The translations under genes were made by a program, and so were the position numbers. Positions 56,626-64,000 of a stretch of 64,000 nucleotides of DNA are shown piece by piece. Source of the stretch: Arachnopeziza araneosa (Eukaryota > Ascomycota > Leotiomycetes > Helotiales > Arachnopezizaceae); assembly GCA_003988855.1 (NCBI GenBank), contig QYAI01000030.1, positions 186,001-250,000 of the forward strand, in the 5' to 3' direction. Below the pieces are notes generated by a model. That model did no database searches, was not told the origin of the DNA, and saw nothing but the letters and a program-made list of their open reading frames with translations. How positions within the stretch are numbered: position 1 is the first letter of the stretch; each line of letters starts with the position of its first letter.

Positions 56626-58219
56626 ATGAAGGCCATGAAGGGAATGAATGTGAACAGGATGTTAGGGTCTCTGAAGCGCAAACGTAAACCCTCAATCACC
56701 CCGCTGGACATTTCTCTTTGACTTACTTTCTTCTAGCCAACGCGGAAGACTTTTCATCAGACTCCGGTCTTGATACTCCAGAAGCAAATACCGTGCGGAA
56801 TGTGGTATGTCTGCTCGGGAGGCTCGTTTACGCGCAAGGCTGACATGCAGCTAGAAACTCTTCTGCGAATCTGGCGGCCCAAATGGATCGGTATGTTTCT
56901 TGTACATATCTGCTAGGAGCTGCTGACCTCTCCAGGGTGAAGAGGTTCTCTATCTGCCAACCATTGTCGAAGCATGCGAATCCTCTCCCTCTGCCGCGAA
57001 AGAGGCAGCTTACTCGGTCCGAAAGTTCCTCTCCAAAGATAATTTTAGCAAGCCATATGTCCAGTACAATGCTATTATGCTCATTCGAATCTTATCGGAT
57101 AACCCAGGCCGCACATTTACTCGAAATATAGATAAGAAATTCATAGACGTTGTCAAGGAACTGCTGCGATATGGGCGGGATCCAAGTGTGAAGCAAATAT
57201 TGATCGAGACCCTGGATACGCTGCAGCGAGAGAAGGCGGATGACGAGGGTCTTGCATTGCTGTTGGACATGTGGAAGAAGGAGCACGAGAAGATACTCAA
57301 GCTAAATAATGTTTGTAGCTCTGCCATCTGTAGGTCATGCTAACAAAATCAGGGCCCTTCACAACCTAGAGTTATGAATGCTCCTCCATTTGATCCGCAA
57401 GGTCAACAGAACTACTTCGCGCGAAACCATAAGAGCCGACAGCTCCCGTCGCCTGCCGAATTGTCCACTCGAATTGAAGAAGCGAGAACCTCAGCATCAC
57501 TTCTATCACAAGTCGTACAATCTACTCCTCCCTCTGAACTCCTCTACAACGAACTTGTACGCGAATTTGCAGACCGCTGTCAGAGTGCAAGTAGAAGCGT
57601 GCAGGCATATATGGTGGCCGAAAACCCGGCGCCAGATAACGCTACGATGGAAACTTTGATTGAAACAAACGAGCTGTTGAGCAAATCCATGAGCCAACAT
57701 CAGCGTGCAGTACTGAATGCAAGGAGGATTTTGGGCCTTGGAACTGGAGAATCTAGCAACACACCGCCAGAGATGACTCCTGCTGCGCGGACTCCGTCAG
57801 GCTTTGCAGCTCCTCCACAGGCTAGAACGGAATCTGGCTTTGCTCCACCACCAGGACCACCTCCAAGTGCTGCGAAACCTGCCACAAGAAAGCCCGTTCC
57901 AATCCCACCTCCTGGAGACTATGCGCCTACGGGATCCGATGACGAGGAGAACCCGTTCTCAGACCCTGTAGATGACACGACGAAGAACCCCCCCTTCCCT
58001 AAGGATCAATCTTCGAAAACGACAGGACAGTTTACTGATCGATTAGGCATTGAACCTTACCACCCGGGATTCAAGGAATCGCAGAGTTATGTGGGAAGAC
58101 AAAATAGCTCGATTGGTAATACTTCCATGCATGCTGCTGTTCCACAGACGCCTACAGAGGAAGAAGATACCGGATATGGCGCAGAAGCAGGTACAAAAGC
58201 GCCCGTTTATCGATATTAG
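56626..58219 (+). CDS. VHS and GAT domain protein, LSB5-like endocytic adaptor
   Basis: Exons 56626-56683, 56737-56804, 56855-56890, 56936-57310 and 57353-58219 (introns 53, 50, 45 and 42 nt) give 467 residues. The third exon encodes only 12 residues (KLFCESGGPNGS); its acceptor at 56854 was preferred over a nearer CAG because it keeps this segment. The VHS-like superhelix covers about 25-180 (VQYNAIMLIRILSDNPGRTF), then a GAT three-helix bundle at about 205-310 (ELLYNELVREFADRCQSASR, ETNELLSKSMSQHQRAVLNA). The tail is Pro-rich with PPPGPPPSA and NPFSDP, which could bind SH3 or EH domains. Yeast Lsb5 links actin patches, ubiquitin and Arf3 at the plasma membrane; that role is inferred. Confidence 0.83.
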
Positions 58220-58628
58220 CAGTGTATGGCTTGGAACGGTGTGTGTGTGTATATTTCACGTTGGTCGATAGCGAGCGGGCATTTGATACCAAATGGAGGG
58301 TTTGTGGCTGGATGTCGTGGGTAGAATTTGATTGGAGTTTGATTCACTAATTATTGCCCTGCCTTTGAGACATGACTTTGATATTTACTTTTGATGTCTC
58401 ACACCTCGAAGTTGAGGATCGGGGTTACAGGACGAAGCACCGATTTTCAATATTCTCTATCACCCACTTGCCGCATAATAAAGTGATGGCTTGCAGGAGA
58501 TCCACTGCTCTAACGGTTTTGATCAAGTGGCGTTCGTATCCCAATGATCAGCCTTCAGGGATGAGCGGTTCAAATCATCTCCTGCCAACCTCACCTCTTT
58601 TCCCTATTGCAACAAAGGAGGTAGGACC
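58220..58628. other. Spacer between VHS-GAT and reductase genes
   Basis: About 400 bp, tandem genes in the same direction; no further feature recognised. Confidence 0.4.
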
Positions 58629-59897
58629 ATGGATAGAAAAGGCAGTTTCCAAGAGCTTCGCTCACCAGAAAGTCCGATCTCTCCTGCTGATGAATTTCAT
58701 TCCTTCTCTCCGGAGCTTCGAAAAGCTTCCAGTCACCAAGAGCTCCGGAAAACGAACAGTAATTCTTTAGGAAATGTTATGGTAATTGGAGGATGTGGGT
58801 ATGTTTCACGATCACCTTGATGGGACCAGGGGCATTGGCTGATGCTCAATTCTCCCAGCTTCATAGGATCCCACATTGTCGCTGGTCTTATTAGAAATCC
58901 ATCATACGACCGTGTATGCGTCCTCAGTCGCAATCCTCGAAAGAATCATCATCTTAGGGTGACGTACCACGTCTGCGATATCACTAACCCGACCCGCCTT
59001 CGAGATCTCATCAACAAGCTTCAACCTAGAACAATATTCCTCTGTGTAGCCTCTAAACCCGATGCCAGTTCGAAAGAATGTAAACGGACCACGGTAACAG
59101 GGACAGAGATACTTCTCAAGGAAGCCACGGAAGCTACATGCGTGGAGGCTGTTGTATATACAAGCTCGCACCAGGCAATTCAGCTTCCTCGCCATGGTGT
59201 TAAGCTTACTGAGGAGACGGCGAAGTTACATACCTCCAAATCAAGCCAGACGTCTTTCCAGAAATACAAATCCCGGGCTGAGAGTTTTGTTCTGGCAGCC
59301 AATTCACCCAAATTGAAAACATGTGCCCTCCGTCTTCCACCAGTATATGGTGAAGGAGATCCTTACTGCATACCTGAGTTTTTCAACCTCCTGCGTCTAA
59401 ACAAATCCAACGTTCAAATTGGTCCAAACACAACCATGTTTGAATGGCTGTATGTTAAAAACGCAGTACACGCCCACCTCCTAGCATCTCAAGCTCTTCT
59501 TCTTGAGAAAGCCGGTGCCGCAGGGGAAGCCTTCTTTATCACCGACGCCTTTGCCTTGCCATTCTACACCTTCGCTCGCAAGATTTGGCTCAACGCTGGC
59601 GACCGTCTTGAAGAACACGAGATAAAAAGAGTCCCTAAAGGATTAGTGATGACGAGCGCTACAATCAATGACTGGGCGACGTGGACGGCCACTTTTGGCC
59701 TCAAGAGACCGGATGTCAAGATTGAAGACGTGAAGAGATTGGACGAGGGATTTGAGTGGAGTGCACAGAAAGCGGTGAAGGTTTTAAAATATAGACCGGT
59801 AGTGGATGTAGATGAAGGCGTGAAAAGAGGAGTCAAAGACGTATTGAAGAGGGCGGAGTGGAAGGGACTGGAGTTAAGAGGACGGCCTGCACCATGA
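58629..59897 (+). CDS. 3-beta-HSD / ERG26-like NAD(P)-dependent reductase
   Basis: Exons 58629-58798 and 58859-59897 around a 60-nt intron give 402 residues. A 50-residue Ser-rich leader precedes the Rossmann motif VMVIGGCGFIGSHIV, which is split by the intron. Later motifs fit the extended SDR / 3beta-HSD family: CDITNPTRL (adenine-binding Asp), VVYTSSHQAI (catalytic Ser region), and LRLPPVYGEGD (R-P-x-x-x-Y/G signature). The usual Tyr-x3-Lys would be FQKYKSRAE, with Tyr-Lys-Ser-Arg rather than Tyr-x3-Lys, so the active site may be altered. Related enzymes oxidise sterol C4-carboxylates or nucleotide sugars; the sterol role is not certain. Confidence 0.8.
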
Positions 59898-60114
59898 TTA
59901 TGTCGGAACAGTTGTATGACTATTGGGATATAACGTGCATAGCACTGGAGTTGGAATTTGGGGAATGCATTGCATCGACATTTGGGAATGAGGAGATTGG
60001 AGTTCAGATAGAGTTTAATTTTTAATTTCATTTCTGAAGAATTAATTCTATCGTTTTATTCCGAACCAGTCTATAAATGGCTCCCTAACGTTCAGTCAAT
60101 CACTTGTCCACCAC

Positions 60115-60861
60115 TCAAGATTCTTTACCTTTGGGTGGCACATCCTTGCTGGTACTCCCATCATAGTAGTGTGCCATCTCCAACCCTGCTCTCTTGTATC
60201 CACATTTCACGTAGAACCCTTCGTTTGCTTCGCTGCAGTCGAGAATACATTTGTAGCATCCAACCTTCTCTGCAATGAAATCCAAAGCTTGGATAAGTTT
60301 CAATCCCAGCTTCTTCCCCTGCTGATCTTTCGCTACTGCAATGTCTTCAATGTGTCCGACGAGTCCAAGGTGATGAATGCTTTGCCAAGTCAGCAGTGTT
60401 CAAGTTAAACAACCTGCAATTATAAAGTTGACAGAGGAGGGATTTTGAACCTAGCGAGCTCAGGTTTCCAAGTTACAAGAGCAGATCGACGCGCAGCTGG
60501 CACAGAGTAACAAGCCATCTTGAGTTGATGTTCCACGTCAAATTGAATAGGAGAAAACGTACAATTTTCTTTCGACAATTAGAGCTCCTGTCCCAACGAT
60601 TTGACCTTGGTCCTCGATAACCAACAAGTAGTATCCGCCCTTTCCTTGTGTGCTCATCCAGTCGTATCGTTCATTCCACTCCTCTTCTGTTATCTCCCCA
60701 ACTGTTGTCAACACGCGCAAGCAATCTAGGAACCCAATGGCATAATCGCTCTTTCGTAATGCTCGAATCGTGTACGTAGGAGGTATAGAGGCAGCAACTG
60801 CTGAAGAGATCAAGTCTGCGGTGAAGAGACCGAGTTCTGAAGAGGCAGCTGTTTCTGCCAT
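60115..60861 (-). CDS. GNA1: Glucosamine 6-phosphate N-acetyltransferase (GNAT)
   Basis: Exons 60861-60563 and 60379-60115 give 187 residues; the 183-nt intron is long for this genome and may hide a further exon boundary. GNAT core motifs are clear: GYYLLVIEDQGQIVGTGALI, VERKFIHHLGLVGHIEDIAV (intron inside this run), the acetyl-CoA loop DQQGKKLGLKLI, and CILDCSEANEGFYVKCGYKR at the end. GNA1 makes GlcNAc-6-phosphate, the committed precursor for UDP-GlcNAc, chitin, N-glycans and GPI anchors, in the cytosol. The gene is essential in yeasts and Aspergillus. Confidence 0.93.
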
Positions 60862-61103
60862 TTAGGGGAGTGCGTTAAGACAACGAAGTGATGGTTAATC
60901 TTTTGGTGGCCTTTGGGGGGGTTTTTTTTTGGGGCAATGGTAGTGAAGCAAGATTGTGATGCGTGGGGGAAGAGTCGTTTACATTGACAAGGCTGGAACA
61001 AGGCCAGCTTTTGGTTCTTGACCACAGGGCTGTGTACTGTAATTGCGGGAACGACCGAGGGGTAACTTTCTATTTTTAGGGGAAACCCCTTCATGATCGC
61101 CGT

Positions 61104-61328
61104 TCAACTTTTCCTTCTATCTAGTCGATTTAGATGTCCCCTATCTAACGAGCGCAAAGTATGGTTGGAAGTACTCCTACCAATAGCCAACCCTGTTCTC
61201 ATTCCTCTTTCAAAGTACTCAGGGACAAAATCCTTTGTGGCTTCAAAGATCGCCAATGCATCCGTCATTCCCTCTTTTTTGGGGACGTTGATGTAGCCGT
61301 CATTGTGTGAATTGGTGGGGCTTTGCAC
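61104..61328 (-). CDS. Small hypothetical protein, low support
   Basis: A 74-codon frame with protein-like composition (MTDALAIFEATKDFVPEYFE, RGMRTGLAIG). A possible 36-nt intron near its end would leave the same C-terminal frame. It lies between GNA1 and the lipase gene. The family is not recognised, and it may be non-coding. Confidence 0.35.
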   Translation of the reverse strand: MQSPTNSHNDGYINVPKKEGMTDALAIFEATKDFVPEYFERGMRTGLAIGRSTSNHTLRSLDRGHLNRLDRRKS

Positions 61329-61655
61329 TAGAGAAGAGAAGTATCTTCTATTTCAAATCAAACGAAGCTTTCCAACTCTCGGATCTATGTTCCACATCGG
61401 AACTTTCGTTCCTCCCCTGCCCCACCGTTCATTATCACATGCCTCGGTCTCGCATGATGAGACGCGACAACACGTCCAATTGTTTGACCTGAGAACAGGA
61501 TAATATTCAACTTAACACCCTTCTCTTTCGCCACCCAAGCACCATGTTCTTGATTCTCTCTCTGCTAACCACAATCACAGACCAAGCATCTCGAATGGAA
61601 CAACCATCATACCCATCAGAATACCTCGAATTTATACCTGTCAAATCGCGCTGTC
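61329..61655. other. Probable promoter and leader of the lipase gene
   Basis: The frame upstream of 61656 stays open back to about 61579, where a CACAG acceptor with a perfect TGCTAAC branch site precedes it (61545-61580), so an intron and an upstream exon in the leader or coding sequence are likely. Confidence 0.4.
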
Positions 61656-64000
61656 ATGGATGAGAACGATGATGGAAAAGGAAAAGAGCCAAAAGAACCC
61701 ACAGGCTCGACCTTGCTACCTTCACCTATTGCAAATGCTATTAGTCTAGTCACACGAAGCGGCTCTTTGTATCTGCGGCTTGGTACTTTTGTTGGAGGAC
61801 TTGCGTTGGATGGAGCACGGATTACAACCCTGACAAGCTTGGAATTAAGTCGCGCAATCATTGAAGGGATATTGAGTCGCGCTGGAAGGGATGTGGCAAT
61901 TCGAAGTACTGGTGAGCTTGGAAAGGCGGAAGCAGAAGGCATGTTGGAAAGAAGTATAGGCACGCTCCATTCTACGATCACCAGTGTTTCCTTTGCTGCA
62001 TCGACTGGGTTCTACTTTTCCTCTGCTGCACTTCACTCTGTTGGCGACATCTCACAACAGCTACTTTCCACGCTTGATGGCATCCTGGGCAGTACAGATT
62101 CAAGTCGAGCCATTGCAAGCATCATCACCCTGATCAGAAGGGAGTTTCAAAATCCTGCTACGGGACGAGAAGGAGAGAAAGTTGGTGTGGCAGATCTGCT
62201 TCTGGGGATCTGTGGGCTGGCACTTCTTCAAAGATGGTCCCGGAAAATCACGGAGAAAGAGACAAGGGACCAGAACGATGAAGAGGTAGTGTGGGATGTG
62301 GTGGTTTTGGATAATGGAAGAAGAGCTGATGTAGTCGGGCCTGATGATACTTCGTTGATCAGAGCCGAGTCAATGTCGTTTATCACGCCAGGTGGAGATG
62401 ATGTTGTGCAGACCATCGAGAGGGAATGTTCTCAGGAAGTGTCAGAAGATGATATGCCGGAAATCAACCTGAAGCAAAAAATCTTGAAGTCTCTGCCTCC
62501 GGATGCTTCTATTTCGATTACAACAGAGAGTACAACCACCAAGACAATCACAGTCGAGATCACCGGAGCTCCACCGCCAGACTTCTCACCACCCCCCGGT
62601 GTGGAAATAATTGAAGAAAACGCCCACCAGGCACCAGAACAAGATTCAGACCATGAAACTATGACGAAGGAAGAGAGATTAAGGTTACTGATCCCACGAT
62701 ACAGAGTGGTCTACCGAATTGTGCACAACCGACTTCAGGGCACAAATGTGAAACTACACGGGTTATTGGACAATGATGAAGCTGTTATTGATGATGACAG
62801 GTGGGATATCCTATCAAATTCACCGGCTGGTTTAACAGTTTCGCCAACTTCGTCGCCTGAGACAGAACGCCCACCACTTCCACCACGGAAGGATTCTGAT
62901 GCATCGAGGCCTAGAAACATACGGTCATCGCAAAACAACACACAATTGGTCCCAAAACGTAAGATTGACAATGTTGCAAATCAAAAACGCTCACGCAAAC
63001 CGATGAGTGGGTTTGAGGGCACACTACCCAAGAAAATTATCCTGAAACCGAGTACAAAAGCAAAGTCTGAGCGACCGCTTCCACCAAAACCATCTGAAAA
63101 GAAAGCTTCTCTTAGAAACGCTTTGAAGAAGGGATCATCAACTGCGCTTACACATCTTTGGAACAAAGACAGTGAACAACCAGGTTCAAAACAACAGAAA
63201 CCACCATGGGGAATGGGTCTCGCTGCACCAAAATCTACTACCACACATCCAGAATCCAGTTCCGTTCCTGCACGAGATGCACCGAAGGTTCCAAACCGAG
63301 GCAATCCCAACTATTCCTCCTCACGCGACTTGGTCTTACCTGACGCCCCAAGAACTTCATCTAGAACAAGTTACTATTCAGTACATGAACATAGACGTGA
63401 TTCAATGGTGTCACAAACCGATACTTATTCAATCCATTCTGCCGATACTCGATCTGTATCCCCGACTGCATTCAGAACGCACCTCAGAGCTCAGAGCAAC
63501 TTATTTCGAGCAAAGTCAGAGAAACAAATCGCGCTTCCATCACCGACAAAAAATCATAGAAGGTCAAAAAGCCATGTGCCAAGTATCTACACCCTTCAGA
63601 CCAACAATTCAGCTATGTCTCTCGTCCTTGCAAATCAGCCGAGAAGTGCTTTTGGAGATTTAAACCCTCTCATGAAGACAGGGTTTGTTGATGGCCTCTT
63701 TCCAGATCACCATCTTGTCAGAAATATTGTTAGATATGTTCGATTTTCATCAGCATCGTATGGTGCAAGCTTTCTTCGTGTTATGGGGATTGCTACTGGA
63801 GCTTCAGGGAATGAAATAGATGCTTCTCATCACTATGAACATCATTCATTCTCAACGCATACTCAACTGCCGCCGTCTACTATTTTGCTATCATCATTTG
63901 TTGACCCACAGGGTGGAACAGATTCAACTGGGAATACAAATACTGGAGTGCCAATGGTCCATTTTGTCTCTCTGGATCATGACTCGAAAGCAGTTGTTCT
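61656..64000 (+). CDS. Class 3 lipase-like alpha/beta hydrolase, N-terminal part, 3' end outside window
   Basis: Open without interruption from the ATG at 61656 to the window edge, 781 codons. An N-terminal conserved block (LYLRLGTFVGGLALDGARIT, LELSRAIIEGILSRAGRDV) includes hydrophobic helices that may sit in membrane. A Ser/Pro/Lys-rich, disordered middle follows (about 300-620). A folded region begins near FVDGLFPDHHLVRNIVRYVR with SSASYGASFLRVMGI, the segment that precedes the GxSxG lipase core in fungal proteins of the diacylglycerol/triacylglycerol lipase (class 3) type. The nucleophile elbow itself is beyond the window, so the call rests on the upstream likeness. Confidence 0.65.
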   Translation, partial: MDENDDGKGKEPKEPTGSTLLPSPIANAISLVTRSGSLYLRLGTFVGGLALDGARITTLTSLELSRAIIEGILSRAGRDVAIRSTGELGKAEAEGMLERSIGTLHSTITSVSFAASTGFYFSSAALHSVGDISQQLLSTLDGILGSTDSSRAIASIITLIRREFQNPATGREGEKVGVADLLLGICGLALLQRWSRKITEKETRDQNDEEVVWDVVVLDNGRRADVVGPDDTSLIRAESMSFITPGGDDVVQTIERECSQEVSEDDMPEINLKQKILKSLPPDASISITTESTTTKTITVEITGAPPPDFSPPPGVEIIEENAHQAPEQDSDHETMTKEERLRLLIPRYRVVYRIVHNRLQGTNVKLHGLLDNDEAVIDDDRWDILSNSPAGLTVSPTSSPETERPPLPPRKDSDASRPRNIRSSQNNTQLVPKRKIDNVANQKRSRKPMSGFEGTLPKKIILKPSTKAKSERPLPPKPSEKKASLRNALKKGSSTALTHLWNKDSEQPGSKQQKPPWGMGLAAPKSTTTHPESSSVPARDAPKVPNRGNPNYSSSRDLVLPDAPRTSSRTSYYSVHEHRRDSMVSQTDTYSIHSADTRSVSPTAFRTHLRAQSNLFRAKSEKQIALPSPTKNHRRSKSHVPSIYTLQTNNSAMSLVLANQPRSAFGDLNPLMKTGFVDGLFPDHHLVRNIVRYVRFSSASYGASFLRVMGIATGASGNEIDASHHYEHHSFSTHTQLPPSTILLSSFVDPQGGTDSTGNTNTGVPMVHFVSLDHDSKAVV

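Noticed and set aside
56145..56695. Minus-strand frames of 60-117 codons between the SDR and VHS-GAT genes
   Set aside because: No motif; they overlap the microsatellite and the promoter of a clear plus-strand gene.
58733..60031. Minus-strand frames over the reductase gene and its 3' flank
   Set aside because: Antisense to a well-supported Rossmann-fold gene.

Overview
This window is nuclear DNA from a filamentous ascomycete (Pezizomycotina). The evidence is many short GT-AG introns of about 42-60 nt with CTRAC/CTGAC-type branch sites, a HET-domain gene, an ankyrin gene with a fungal STAND-type N-terminus, an AA8-AA12 oxidoreductase and a C-terminal Zn2Cys6 protein. A Leotiomycete is plausible, but that is only an impression from protein likeness. 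All gene models were spliced by hand; exon lengths were checked for reading phase, but nothing was aligned to a database.

Layout. 1-9.0 kb: a partial HET-domain gene (-), a divergent SLS1/NSE3 pair (mitochondrial gene expression; SMC5/6 complex), the small U2 snRNP protein SF3B5 (-) and a Cys/His-rich protein (+). 9.0-12.4 kb is a gene-poor stretch. 12.4-15.7 kb holds a small membrane protein and the ankyrin gene (both -). 16.6-17.7 kb holds a decayed gene. 18.5-28 kb is a metabolic and secreted block: GT32 glycosyltransferase (+), carboxylesterase (-), methyltransferase-like protein (-), DUF1398-like protein (+) and GH3 beta-glucosidase (-). 28-30.5 kb is a long divergent intergenic region with microsatellites. 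30.5-35.2 kb: NTA1-like amidase (+), a small unknown (-) and UBX2-like ERAD factor (-). 35.9-40.3 kb: PAN3 (+), whose zinc-finger exons are separated from the body by about 2.2 kb. 40.9-43.4 kb: LSM7 (-) and a Zn2Cys6 protein (+). 43.6-44.2 kb: two tRNA-like units. 44.5-46.5 kb: AA8-AA12 enzyme (-). 48.5-52.5 kb: a 1325-residue protein built of about 27 repeats. 54.6-64 kb: SDR (+), VHS-GAT protein (+), 3beta-HSD-like reductase (+), GNA1 (-), a small possible gene (-) and the start of a class 3 lipase (+).

There is no obvious biosynthetic cluster. The genes are mostly housekeeping: RNA processing and decay (SF3B5, LSM7, PAN3), protein quality control and degradation (UBX2, NTA1), genome stability (NSE3), amino sugar supply (GNA1) and mitochondria (SLS1). 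Secreted carbohydrate-active and redox enzymes and two immunity-type genes are interspersed. The most unusual structures are the swollen PAN3 intron with an in-frame proline-rich ORF inside it, the long repeat protein, the paired tRNA-like units with large internal insertions, and the NTA1-like gene whose catalytic cysteine lies across a 13-nt exon boundary.
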